64,000 nt of DNA from Paragordius varius (GCA_964247055.1 OZ176050.1:14570001-14634000); one strand, 5' to 3'. Positions 1 through 11,331 are shown, counted from the stretch's first letter. Numbers and translations: made by a program. Notes: a model not told the origin generated them from the sequence alone.

Positions 1-640
1 TGTATATATAATTCAAAATTTTAATAATAAATTTAAAATATCACATAAAAAATTAAAATTAAATAATTTAAAATATTACATACAGTATTTAGCATTTTTT
101 TTTTACTCAAACTTTAAGTTTATGTATGTATTTTTCAAAATTTTAATAATAATTTTAAAAAATTAATAAAAAATTAATAAAAAAAATTAAAATTAAATAA
201 TTTAAAATATTACATACAGTATTTAACTTTTTTTTTATTCAAACTTTAAGTTTGTATATATTTTTCAAAATTTTAATAATAAATTTAAAAAATTTAAAAT
301 ATTACATAAAAAATTAAAATTAAATAATTTAAAATATTACATACAGTATTTAAATTTTTTTACTCAAACTTTAAGTTTGTATATATTTTTCAAAATTTTA
401 TTAATAAAATTAAATAATTTAAAATATTACATAAAAAATTAAAATTAAATAATTTAAAATGCATACTGTATTTAACTTTTTTTTGCTATAACTTTAAATT
501 TATTTATGTTTATTTCAAAATTTTAATAATAATTTTAAAAAATTAATAAAAAATTAATAAAAAAATTAAAATTAAATAACCATTAAAATGCATACAGTAT
601 TTAACTTTTTTTTTACTCAAACTTAAAGTTTGTGCATTTT
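1..640. repeat. AT-rich tandem repeat, ~115-130 bp unit, in a TM9SF2 intron
   Basis: About five diverged units. Each contains an AAAATTTTAATAATAA block, an AAAATTAAATAATTTAAAAT block, CATACAGTATTTA, a T-run and ACTCAAACTTTAAGTTTGTA. The last unit runs directly into the polypyrimidine tract and AG acceptor (645-646) of the first visible TM9SF2 exon. It probably forms part of an intron that begins before the window. Confidence 0.75.
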
Positions 641-646
641 ATTCAG

Positions 647-2447
647 GAAGATATACAAGAAGAATATGGTTGGAAATTGGTTCATGGCGATGTTTTCCGA
701 ACACCCCGAAGGGCACTTCTCTTATCAGTTTTTTTGGGTTCGGGAACTCAAATTATTTTAATGACATTTTTTACCCTCAGTAAGTTTAAATTTTTTATGT
801 CATATATAGGCTATTGTTGATGATTTTATATATATATATATATATATATTTAGAATTGTCAAACATACGTTTTTCAATTGATTTTACTTTGTTTTTAATT
901 GTTTTTACAATAAATAGGCTATTATTATTTTAAGGCTTAAAAATGCGCGCATGTTGAAAGTTGACATATCAAACATCATCATAGCAATTAAAAACAAAGT
1001 AAAATCAATTAAAAACGTATGTTTGACAATTCTAAATATATATATATACCATTTACATTCTTTAAATTCACCTCTTGAACAATTCAAATTACAAATTAAC
1101 CCTAAAAATAAATTATGTGTACTTCTACGATATAAAATTAGCGTTTTTTAATGTTTTTTAATATATTTTATAAAAAATAAAATAATGTTTAAAATAAAAT
1201 AATTCTGAAAATAATTTGAAATTATGATGCCATAAACATATATTTCATATTTATTTCAGTATTATTTTATTTTAAACAAAATAAAGATAATTATATATCG
1301 TAAGCTGCCCGAAACTTATAATTCATTTTTAGGGTGAATTTGAATTGGTCGAGGGTGATTTTAAATTTTTTGAGGGGAATTTGAATTTTTCAAGGGTGAC
1401 GAATTGTTAGAGGGTGAATTTGAATTGTTTAAGGATGAATTTGAATTGTAAATGGTATATAATAAAATATTTTAATTAAATAGTTTATTACGTGGTTAAA
1501 ATCATGGTAAGGTTGTAAAAGGGTTGTGTTTGTTGAAAAAAATATAATTGTCTCATAATTTTTAAATTTTTTCCTTAGACTTCATCCAGTTTTATAACAT
1601 TCTTTTAACAATTGGCATACGGATTTTTTAAATTTTTTCGCAAAAACCCATTGATTGTCAATTTTTCCTGCACAGTTTTTGCATGTTTGGGTTTTTTATC
1701 ACCTGCAAATCGAAAAAAGCTGTTGTACATGTGCTTATTAGCCTATTTTATATAATGAGGAGGGACATTTCAAGAATTACATATTTTATTTTCATTTTTT
1801 TGACTATATATTTTATAGTTTTTGCGTGTTTGAGTTTTATATAACTTCTTAGTTTAGGGTTAGGTATAACCGATGAATGCCCTTAAAATATAGGATATTC
1901 TTTATGCTTTGATGGATAACAAATAAAATATATATCTAGCTAAAAAATTAGGATTTCCTTTAAGTATACCATTTACAGTTCAAATTCACCCTAAAAATAT
2001 TGTATGTATTCGAGCCAATATAACTTATTATTATTAATACGAAATATATCTTTATTGCATAGTTTATTATTTTTTCGGTATTATTTTAATTTTAAACAAA
2101 ATATTATATAAGTTTTTAATCGTAAAAAACACGCAATTTATTCTAGGGTTGATTTGAATTGTTCGAGGGGGAGTTTTAATTGTTCAAGGGAGAATTTGAA
2201 TCGTTCAAGGGTTAATTTGAATCGTTCAAGGGTTAATTTGAATCGTAAATGGTATATTTGAAATACACATGGTGAAAGTTAATGTGCATTTTTTACAATT
2301 GTATGATGGATTTTTGATTTCAGGCGGCATTTAAATATATATATATATATATATATATAAATTTATATTAATAAATTTCCCATTTTTTCTTATATATATA
2401 TATATTTATATTTATTAATTTATATTAATAAATTTCCCATTTTTTCT

Positions 2448-2479
<32 letters not shown>

Positions 2480-2962
2480 ATTTACAGTTCAAATTCACCC
2501 TTGAACAATTCAAATTCACCCTAAAAATATATTGTGTGTATTCGAAAGCTAATATAACTCATTATTAATACGAAATATATCTTTATTGCATAGTTTATTA
2601 TTTTTTTCAGTATTATTTTAATTTTAAATAAAATTTCATTTTTTTGAAATATAAAAAAATATTATATAAGTTTCAATCTTAAAAAACACTTAATTTATTC
2701 TAGGGTTATAAATTTTTCGAGGGTGAATTTGAACTGTTCAAGGGTAAATTTTAATTGTTCAAGGGTTAATTTTAATTGTTTAAGGGTAAATATAAATTGT
2801 TCTAGGGTTAATTTGAACTGTAAGGGTAAATTTTAATCGTAAATGGTATTGAATAACCAAACACATGGTCAAAGTTATATGTCCTTGTGAGTATTTTATG
2901 ATCGATTTTATTTCAGAGCGCTTATATATATATATATATATTAATAAATTTCCCATTTTTCT

Positions 2963-2993
<31 letters not shown>

Positions 2994-3498
2994 TATGCAT
3001 TGAAATGGTTGCTTAATTCACAATATAGTAGGATAATTTGAAAAACAGTAGTGTATGGAAAAAACAGCACAAAATGTGTTGAATAAACAATTATATCCTT
3101 TCTTTTTCCATTTGCAAATTGCCCCTTGCTATAGTGTGAAATAAGTAACCATTCAAAATTCATACTATATATATTATATACCATTTACGATTCAAATTCA
3201 CTCTTTTGAACAATTCAAATTAACCCTTATTCAAATTCACCCTTAAACAATTCAAATTCACCCTTAAACAATTCAAATTCACCCTGAAATAATTATATGT
3301 TTTTTAATCTTAAAAATTACCTATATTTTATATATTTTTAAAAAACAAAAATTTTGTTTTAAATCAAAATAATACTGAAAAAATTATAGACTATACCATA
3401 AACGTATATTTCCTATTAATAATGAGTTATATTAGTTCAAAAACACATAATTTATTTTTAGGGTGAATTTGAATTGTTCGAAGGTGAATTTGATCTGT

Positions 3499-3552
<54 letters not shown>

Positions 3553-6500
3553 CCTAATAAATTTCCATTTTTTTTATACAAATATATGTATATGTACAGT
3601 ATTTGCATGTTTGGGTTTCTTATCACCCGCAAATCGAGGGGCCCTAATGACCTGTGCTCTAGTCCTTTATGTGTGCCTAGGAACTCCGGCGGGGTATGTT
3701 TCAGCCCGTATGTATAAGGGCTTCCACGGAGCTCATTGGAAAACTAACATTATTCTTACAGCGTTATTGTGCCCTGGGTATTTTAAGTTTTTACTTTAGT
3801 TTAGGTTAAATTTGACTTTTCTTTTTGTTTAAGAATTATTGATGATAAGATTGATTATTCAATGAAAATTAATGGTTAACTAAGGTAAATTTTTTTGGGG
3901 GGGCTTTTTTATAACGCCAATTTTTGTAGATAGATGGGGGGGGGGGGGTTTCATCTAAATACAGGGGCTTTATTAATTTAACCTTTCTAGAAAAAGCATT
4001 TTTTCACATATAATTGTTGTTTTTCTCAGTAAAATATATAATCTTTATGTTACATTTAACTTTGTGGAGTTTTTTGACGCTTTTTTGTTGTGGAAAAAAA
4101 ATATTTTTTTGATATACGGCTTTTCCTAAAACTTAAAGTTTTGCCCTGATTTAAAATTTTATATCGTGGCGAATATTTTTTTGGATGTTTTATGTTATCA
4201 GAAAAAGTTTTCATTAATTCGAACTCCCCCCCTAAAATATATAGAGTTGTACTGATTTATTCTCTTACATATACGGTAAAATGGTTATTTTTTGAAAATT
4301 TAGCATATTTTCATGCTCCTAATTAATTTTATTCAATCTTTAAAAATTATTCCATTTTTTTACTAAAATAAAATTGTATACAAAACTAGACAACAAATTT
4401 TGACTTTTTTTAACTGCCATTCTTGTAAATTTAAAATTTAATTCATTACAGTACATAATTAGTATACCTGAAAGAAAATTGGTCTACTAACACCTAAATT
4501 TCATTTTATTAGAGTTTATCGTTAATATTTGGCTCCGAATTAACATTAAAATCGAAATTTTGAAAATTAAAAGTTTTAGATATGAAGCCATGTATTTTAT
4601 ATCATTCGAAAGAGCGCGAAAAACTGTATCTTTCGAATGGTAGTTAGTCATTTAAATCAATTTGATGTTAAAGTTATTTGGGTTTATATTGTCATAATTT
4701 TCAAGCCTTAAATAAGTTAAACACAAACTAATTAATTTAAAAATCACACATATAAATTATTTTAATATAATTATTAGGGTTATATTAGTATATATTAAAA
4801 ATATCTTTGAAAAAGCTTATGTTTATAATATAAATTATTGTTATCAAAATTATTTTAACTAGTGCATACTATAATGTATAGTTATAACTGTAAATTTATT
4901 ACACAATGGTTGTGCAAGATCAAGAACACTTTAACCTGTATTTTCAGTCTTTTTAATTTTGAATAAGTTTTTTAATATATATAAACAATATTTATGAGAT
5001 GGTAATTTTTAAAAAACAAAAAACTTAAAAATGGCTGTTTTGAGTGACATAAAAGCAATAAAAAATGTTTTAATCAAAAAACTTTCTTGTGTTATCTTTT
5101 TTGGACATTCATTTTTGAGCTGTTTTTATCCATTAATTTTAAAAATAAAATAATTAAAAAAAATGCTCTCGCTTCGCGCGTTTGTCGCTCTTTATGTCCA
5201 ATAATAATGTCGATGTAAAACATATTAGTATGCATTTTATAACGTTTTCATTACTCTTTCGAATCATATACTATAATTGGGCATTTCTTGTATGTTTTTC
5301 AAAGAAAAACATTTTTTAGTAAAATTTTAATAAAGAGGGCGCATAATCAAAAAAATCAAATTATACAAAATCCTTAGAGGTGGAATTAAAATTTTTATTT
5401 CAGTTTTACTGTTAAAATGATGGTAAATATCAGAAAATGCAAAAAACTTGAGTGGCAGAAAAATTTGTTGTCCAGTCTTATAAAAAGACCTAAATTTGTT
5501 TATTACTATTAAATATAAAATTATCGTAATAATTTTAGTGTGTTATTTGGCATATTTTTCGTGCTCCTAATTCATTAAATTCTTCAAAATTATTCCATCT
5601 TTTTATAAACGAATTCAACTAAAAATAATTGCAAAAATTATTTAAATTTCTGTATTATTAAATATTAAACTAAATTAAATTGAATTATCGTAATAATTTT
5701 AGCGTGTTATTTGGCATATCTTTCGTGCTCCTAATTCATTAAAATCAAAATTATTCCATCTTTTTTATAAACGAATTCAACTAAAAATAAAAATTGTAAA
5801 TCACACTAGACAACAAAAATTGTTTATAAAGTAAATTATTATCGTAATAATTTTAGTGTGTTATTTGGCATATTTTTTGTGCTAAATTCATTAAATTCTT
5901 CAAAATTATTCCATCTTCTTTATAAACGATTTCAACTAAAAATAAAAATTGTAAATCACACTAGACAACAAAAATTTGTCTATTACTATTAAATATAAAA
6001 TTAATTAAATGAATTATTGTAATAATTTTAGTGTGTTATTTGGCATATTTTTCGTGCTCCTAATTTATTAAATCCCTCAAAATTATTTCATTTTTTTTAA
6101 AAACGTATTCAACTAAAAATAAAAATTGTAAAAATTATTTGTTTATCATTAAATATTAAACTAACTTAATTTAATTATCATAATAATTTTAGTGTGTTGT
6201 TTGGCATATTTTTTGTGCTAAATTCATTAAATTCTTCAAAATTATTTCACCTTTTTTTTAAAAAGACTAAAAATAAAAAAATTGCAAAAATTATAGAGAC
6301 AAAAAATTTTTATATATTATTAAATATAAAGCTTAATTGAATTATCGTAATAATTTTAGCGTGTTATTTGGCATATCTTTCGTGCTCCTAATTTATTAAA
6401 TCCCTCAAAATTATTTCATTTTTTTTAAAAACGTATACACTAAAAATAAAAATTGTAAATCACACTAGACAACAAAAATTATTATTAAACATAAAAATAA

Positions 6501-9500
6501 ATTGAATTATCGTAATATTTTTAGTGTGTTGTTTGGCATATTTTTTGTGCTAAATTCCATCCTCTGGGCCAAAGGCAGTTCTGGAGCTGTTCCTTTCACA
6601 TCTCTCCTCGCCCTGCTTGCAATGTGGTTTGGCGTTTCGCTTCCCCTAACTTTTGTGGGCGCTTATTTTGGTTATAAAAAGAAAGTTAGTTTTTATTTCA
6701 TTTTTATTTTATTCACCCTTGAACAATTCAAACTATTCACCCTTGAACCTTTTGAATTTACCCTAAAATAAAATATGTGTTTTTTAAGATTAAATATTAC
6801 CTAAAATTTTTTATATTTTAAAAAATGAAGTTTTGTTTGTAATTATATTAATAATGAAAAAGTAATAAACTAAGCCATAAAGATATATTTTATGTTAATA
6901 ATGAGTTATATCAGCCCGAAAAAAGCCAATTTAATTTTAGGGTTAATTTGAATTGTATATGGTAATATCCTTTTGGCGTTACAAAGAGAGTAATATAATT
7001 GTAAATAAATGGTAAAATATTAATGTTTAAAACAAATTGGTTGTTTTTAAATACATATTTTTCTCTATTTACCAACTTTTAATAAACATTGTAATTAGCG
7101 AAATAAATATTAAATAATGAATTAGGATAATTTTCAAATTAGTAATTTAATTTATATCAAACTTTTTATTTTTGTGCAAAGCAATTTGAATTTCTAAAAT
7201 TTTTTTATACAACAAATTGATAGATTTTGGAACACCCTGTGAGAACTAATCAAATCCCCCGGCAAATTCCTGACCAATCTTTTTATACGACGCCTCTGCC
7301 CAGTATTATAATGGGGGGAATTTTACCCTTTGGTTGTATTTTCATACAACTTTTTTTCATCCTAAACAGTTTGTGGTATGTATTATGCCATTTTTCGATT
7401 AATTTATTATATTTGTGATATTAGAGTAAATATTTTATCAATTTAATTAAATTTTAGTATAAATATATATATATATAATATATATATATATATTGGTTGC
7501 TTATTTCACACTATACTATAGTAGGGCAATTTGCAATACAGTAGAGTATGGAAAAAACAACAAAATGGTTAATAAACAATTATATTTCCTTTCATTTTTC
7601 CATACACTTCTGTGTGTTCCAAATTGCCCTAATATAATGTAATATAAGCAACCATTAACTTGAATAAAAATATATGTATTACTGAGATTTTTTACGAATT
7701 TTTTAGATAATACACTTTTAAGTATACGGAATATGTTTGATTGACCATTTTTTACATGTACAATTAGAATGTTTATTTTTTATGATAAATTTTCCATAAA
7801 TTGTAAAAAAATTTCATCCAAAATAATACTCAAAAAGAAATATTTTTTTACTAAAATATTCTAAATATATTATTTTGAAAAACTTTTTAGGCGGATAGCA
7901 AATAGTCTTAGCTAAAACATTTTTTTAGAAACCTTAAAGTTTTGATTAATCATTATGTATATATATATATATATATAACAGTAGCGTATGGCATTTAACT
8001 ATATTAGTCCAAAAAAGAATAAAAAACAAGCCTAGTTATATATAAACACATATCCCGAATATCCCCTTGTTTTTTTAAAAGGCATTTATTTTTTTTGAAT
8101 TTACATTGTTTTATGCCATATGCTACTGTTATATATGTTGCATATATTTTTACAGGATAAGTAAGTATATATTGCTAGGAATTTATTAATTATTGCCAGA
8201 AATGAAGAGTACAAAGGAAAGTATAATTGGCTAATGATATAGTAAAAAGTAAAAAATAGCTATAAGCCATTAATATTTCCCCCTTTGTTGTATTTACTAT
8301 TTGGCAATAATTTTTTACTTTCTAGCAATATATACTTACTCATACTGTATATTAATTCAAAGGGCAAATCAAATGTATTATATGTTTGGATTTCTTTTCA
8401 TCGTTTTCTTAATCTTGATTGTCACGTGTTCCGAAACTAGCATACTATTGTGTTATTTCCATCTATGCTCTGAGGTATGATAAATATAGTAATTATTGAA
8501 TCAATTAGTAAATGCAAATTAGAAAATGCTTTTTTATATTAAAGTTTAAGATTGGTTTGCCTTTCAAATATACCATTTACAGTTTAAATTCACCCCTGAA
8601 CAATTCCAATACACCCTAAAAATGAATTATGTGTTTTCGGGTGGCTAATATAACTCTCATCATTAATATGACATATATTTTTACGAAATAGTTTGTTATT
8701 ATTTTTTCAGCATTTTATTGATTTTAAACGGAATGTCATATTTTACATATATTATAAAATAAAGGTAATTTTTAATCTTTAAAAAAACACAAACAAATTA
8801 TTTTAGGGTGAATTTGAATTGTTCAAAGGAATTTGAATTGTAAATGGTATATATATATTCAGTTTTTTAACTATTTTCATTTTATTTTATGTTTATTGAA
8901 TATCCAGGATTATAGATGGTGGTGGCGAGCATTCTTTACTTCAGGATCTACAGCTTTTTATTTCCTGGCTTATTGCATAAATTATTTCATTCGAACACTC
9001 ACGATTAAAGGAGCAGCCAGTACATTTTTGTATGCCGGTTACACTCTTATACTAACCTTCCTGTTTTTCTTATTATCAGGTAGCACAATTTATTAATTTA
9101 TTTATCATTATTTCTTTTTTTATTGTAAAATTTGCCATATTCTATATTATAAAGATATATATACCATTTTAGAAATGAAATAAGGCGTTATTGACTAATG
9201 CATACATAATCAATTTTACTTGTCATTTTACTTGTGTCATTTGTTCAAGAATTTATAAATATATAATATTGTGTTTGCAAAAGTTGGATATTTCATTTGA
9301 TTCTTAATTACATTAAAAATGGAATTTAAACGACGGACAAAACGTAAAAAAAAGCTTTTGTTTCAAAAGTGCAATCTCAATTTTTTTCAAAATTTAAAGT
9401 ATTATTGTGTAAAATTGCAAAATATGATATAGATGTGTATATTATTGTTGACACAATCAATTATACCATATACAATCCAAATTCAACCTAAAAATAAATT

Positions 9501-10061
9501 AGTGTTTTTTTTGTGCTAATATAACCCTCATCATAAATATAAAATATATATCTTTATGGCATAGTTTATTATTTTTTCAGCACTATTTTAATTTAACAAA
9601 AAATTTTATATATAGCTAATTTTTAATCTTAAAAAACATATAATTTATTTTTAGAGAAAATTTTGAACTGCGAATGGTAGATAAATTTTACACAATTTAT
9701 AAAGTATGGTTGGTTCTTTTGAACAAAAAATATTTGACTATATATATTGTTTTTCTTGTTAACAGGTAACAATTAATTAATTTATTTATCATTTTTCCTT
9801 TTTATTGTAAAATTTGCCATATTCTATATTTTAAAGATATATACCATTTTTGAAATGAAATAAGGCGTTATTGACTAATGCATACATAATCAATTTACTT
9901 TTTTTGTCATTTTTTCAATATTTTTCTATGTTATATTTGATATCAAATTAATTTTATAATGTTTATTATGATACATTTTCTGCATTATTTTAGGGACGAT
10001 TGGATTCTTTGCCTGTTATTGGTTTATCTCCAAAATTTACAGTGTAGTCAAAGTCGATTAA
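647..10061 (+). CDS. TM9SF2: TM9SF2 nonaspanin, C-terminal seven exons (5' part lies before the window)
   Basis: Transmembrane-9 superfamily member 2, a Golgi/endosomal multispanning protein. Exons by splice signals and phase: 647-779, 3600-3777, 6525-6684, 7224-7375, 8363-8474, 8908-9079, 9994-10061. Phases agree at every junction and give 324 residues plus TAA. Diagnostic motifs: [13 protein letters not shown] (exon 1), [10 protein letters not shown] (exon 2), [19 protein letters not shown] (exon 3), [20 protein letters not shown] and [19 protein letters not shown] (exon 4), [11 protein letters not shown] and [15 protein letters not shown] (exons 5-6), and the C-terminus [10 protein letters not shown]...KIYSVVKVD. 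The [13 protein letters not shown] and KIYSVVKVD variants match TM9SF2 rather than TM9SF4. The KVD tail fits the COPI-binding K-x-D/E Golgi-retention signal of the family. The family is about 640 residues long, so roughly the N-terminal half is missing because the window opens inside an intron. No frame damage is seen. The introns are heavily loaded with MITEs. Confidence 0.95.
849..1036. mobile_element. MITE family F (long terminal inverted repeats)
   Basis: The ends are inverted repeats of about 50 bp: TTTAGAATTGTCAAACATAC at the left and its complement GTATGTTTGACAATTCTAAA at the right, continuing through TTTTACTTTGTTTTTAATTG and its complement. The short centre has no coding capacity. It is flanked by TA microsatellite, which fits TA target-site use, and lies in the first TM9SF2 intron. 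Confidence 0.8.
1047..1457. mobile_element. MITE family A copy 1
   Basis: Starts TACCATTTAC and ends AAATGGTA. The left side carries CTTGAACAATTCAAATT-type subterminal units. The right side carries about five copies of GGGTGAATTTGAATTGTT-type units. Both flanks are TATA. The AT-rich core resembles the other A copies in this window. Confidence 0.8.
1676..1745 (+). other. Decayed extra copy of the start of TM9SF2 exon 2
   Basis: TTTGCATGTTTGGGTTTTTT followed by ATCACCTGCAAATCG nearly repeats the start of exon 2 (3602-3638), which encodes [12 protein letters not shown]. Similarity fades after about 40 bp. A weaker TTTTTGCGTGTTTGAGTTTT lies at 1819-1838. There is no continuing frame and no donor, so this is a relic of exon-edge duplication rather than a working exon. 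Confidence 0.65.
1967..2254. mobile_element. MITE family A copy 2
   Basis: TACCATTTACAGTTCAAATT at the left and AATCGTAAATGGTA at the right, flanked by TA on both sides. The left end has no extra subterminal unit. The right end has about five units of the GTTCAAGGGTTAATTTGAATC type. Confidence 0.85.
2475..2848. mobile_element. MITE family A copy 3
   Basis: The left end ACCATTTACAGTTCAAATTC is followed by one CCTTGAACAATTCAAATTCA unit. The right end has several GTTCAAGGGT units and closes with CGTAAATGGTA. It sits directly behind a TA microsatellite. Confidence 0.8.
3005..3152. mobile_element. MITE family C copy 1
   Basis: Left ATGGTTGCTTAATTCAC and right GTGAAATAAGTAACCAT are inverted. The subterminal TAGTAGGATAATTTG pairs with CAAATTGCCCC further in. 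The non-coding core is shared with the copy at 7492-7655. Confidence 0.7.
3179..3502. mobile_element. MITE family A copy 4
   Basis: TACCATTTACGATTCAAATT at the left with four subterminal units (CTTTTGAACAATTC, then two CCTTAAACAATTCAAATTCA). The right end has GGGTGAATTTGAATTGTTCG and closes in GGTA, then a long TA run that leads to the acceptor of TM9SF2 exon 2. Confidence 0.8.
4386..5477. mobile_element. Possible ~1.1 kb inverted-repeat element
   Basis: ACTAGACAACAAATTTTG near 4386 is inverted at the other end as AAAATTTGTTGTCCAGT. The element interrupts a tandem array: unit-like sequence lies before it (about 4290-4400) and after it (5478 onward). The interior is AT-rich with no open frame of note. 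A small GC-rich patch (CTCTCGCTTCGCGCG) lies near 5165. Confidence 0.45.
5478..6524 (+). repeat. Tandem array of the TM9SF2 exon-3 acceptor region (~150-175 bp unit)
   Basis: Six complete units precede the real exon. Each holds ATCGTAATAATTTTAG followed by YGTGTTRTTTGGCATAT and TTTTCGTGCTCCTAAT, then CAAAATTATTYCAT, AACTAAAAATAAAAATTG and often CACACTAGACAACAAAAA. The TTTTAG plus about 30 following bases equals the acceptor and first codons of the true exon ([10 protein letters not shown], from 6525). Motif starts lie near 5527, 5687, 5845, 6017, 6177 and 6346. Only the last, real copy continues into coding sequence. Confidence 0.85.
6711..6964. mobile_element. MITE family A copy 5
   Basis: Begins about 25 bases after the donor of TM9SF2 exon 3, with two CACCCTTGAAC units. 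It ends TTGAATTGTATATGGTA. The outermost left TACCATTTAC is missing. Confidence 0.7.
7492..7655. mobile_element. MITE family C copy 2
   Basis: Left ATTGGTTGCTTATTTCACAC with TAGTAGGGCAATTTG. Right CAAATTGCCCTAATATAATG, then ATATAAGCAACCAT. The inner part shares TATGGAAAAAACA and AATAAACAATTATAT with the copy at 3005. Confidence 0.75.
7978..8129. mobile_element. MITE family D
   Basis: Terminal inverted repeats ACAGTAGCGTATGGCAT and ATGCCATATGCTACTGT are flanked by TA on both sides. Tc1/mariner-like target use is likely. No coding capacity. Confidence 0.75.
8152..8348. mobile_element. MITE family E copy 1, adjacent to a splice acceptor
   Basis: Ends ACAG...CTGT with TA on both sides. Long inverted arms contain TAAGTATATATTGCTAG, ATTATTGCCA and ACAAAGG. 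The right end stops about 14 bp before the AG acceptor of TM9SF2 exon 5, so it supplies most of the region expected to hold the branch point. Related copies lie at 33944 and 55956. Confidence 0.8.
8571..8849. mobile_element. MITE family A copy 6
   Basis: TACCATTTACAGTTTAAATT with one CCCTGAACAATTCCAA unit at the left. The right end is GGGTGAATTTGAATTGTTC with a GAATTTGAATTGTAAATGGTA close. TA flanks on both sides. Lies in the intron before exon 6. Confidence 0.85.
9315..9462. mobile_element. Truncated MITE family B fragment
   Basis: AATGGAATTTAAACGACGGA followed by CAAAACGTAAAAAAA resembles the left arm of family B (AATTATACGGACAAAATGTA). The right arm is absent. The next 200 bp are family A copy 7. 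Confidence 0.5.
9463..9679. mobile_element. MITE family A copy 7 (short)
   Basis: Starts TACCATATACAATCCAAATT and ends TGCGAATGGTA. It keeps the core TAAATTAGTG...CATAGTTTATTATTTTTTCAG but has no tandem subterminal units, so it is the shortest end-to-end A copy here. Confidence 0.7.
9763..9915 (+). repeat. Direct copy of the TM9SF2 exon-6 donor and its intron start
   Basis: This stretch repeats 9078-9235 nearly base for base (TTATTGTAAAATTTGCCATA, AATGAAATAAGGCGTTATTG, ACTAATGCATACATAATCAA). The preceding TTTTTCTTGTTAACAGGTAA mirrors the exon-6 end TTTTTCTTATTATCAGGTAG. An exon end and donor were thus copied into the same intron, giving a decoy donor about 680 bp downstream. Confidence 0.75.
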
Positions 10062-10100
10062 GCAAATATGGGTGTAAATATCCCCCCCTTTGTGAATATA

Positions 10101-10395
10101 CAGTAAAAGTTTAAATTTACGGACAAAAAGTAAAAATATAAAGACATATATTTTTATCCAAAAGACAATCCCAAACTTTTAAAATCCTAATTTTTTTAAT
10201 AAAAACTGATTTGTTTGAAACTTCAAAGTTAAAAATAGTGATATAAATTGATAACGCCATCAATTATGTAGTTTACAATTGTAATTAAATGACATTTCTA
10301 GGATAGATTTAGGTTTAAAAAAGTATAGTGTCTCTTGAAAAAAAAAATTGTCTTTATTTTTTTACGATTTGTCCGTATAATTTCAATTTTTACTG
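10101..10395. mobile_element. MITE family B copy 1
   Basis: Ends CAGTAAAAGTTTAAATTTAC and TTTCAATTTTTACTG, with ACGGACAAAA and TTTGTCCGTATAA just inside and TA target duplications on both sides. The long arms continue through AATATAAAGACA and TGTCTTTATTTTT. It begins 40 bp after the TM9SF2 stop codon, so it may lie in the 3' UTR. Confidence 0.85.
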
Positions 10396-11331
10396 TAAAT
10401 ATCAACTTTATGATTCTGTATTTTGACATGTAAAAAAAATGATATACTACCAAATTCTTTCTTCATATATTTAATGATAGAGATTATGCCTACTATTGTG
10501 ATTAATTTTTTGAATGTTATTTTTGTCCTAAAGTCCTTGAAGGCACACACACATATTTTAACATAATGGGAATTTATAGCATCATTTTTTTTAAAAACTT
10601 TATATATCATTTAAATTTGATATCAATTGTTTTAATCCCTCTCTCTATATCCCTATTTACATTTTATAAATATGACATTGTTGTATAAAATTTATTAATA
10701 TATATATATTTGGGTTAATAATCTATTTTTTATTATACATATATGATTACTATATTGTTTCTTACTTTTTTTCTCTTAATTATATTTTACAGTAAACCAT
10801 CGTTCTTTCTACAAAAATGGATGCACATACATGTCCCAGTATATATATATATATATATATTGCTTATAAATGTAACTACAAAATTTTATGTTATTATGAA
10901 ATTAACATGTTTTAATAATTTTATATGGAACTCTTTATAGAAAGAAATAAAATCGTCTAGCACTAAGTGTTTTTGTCAAAAAATGGTATTTTAAATCACA
11001 CAGGTAATACAAAAGTTAGCCACACAAGATAATTATAAATAATTTAATTTTAATGCTTAATTAAGAATTTACTGCGATCAAAATCGGGAGGTAAATTAAT
11101 AATCTGATGTAATATATATTCTGATGCGAAACTGTATCAGGACTCGCCCTTACGAGTGATATAAGAAGGTTATTACGACTTTGTGATATTCTCCATGTTA
11201 TATAATAAAATTTGCACACAATTTTTTTATTCCAAAAAATTCACTAAAATATATCACAAACTAACTACAAATAAACTGCAAAAACTTTTTTTTTAAAAAT
11301 ATTGAATTCCAGCTGTGGACTAACAACAAAG
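10396..11331. other. AT-rich intergenic stretch, no feature recognised
   Basis: Only TA microsatellites (near 10700 and 10840) and short open frames without homology are seen. No splice-consistent or family-like coding signal was found on either strand. Confidence 0.6.

Noticed and set aside
2780-3184. 134-codon minus-strand frame
   Set aside because: It lies across MITE families A and C and TA runs, with low-complexity translation and no family resemblance.
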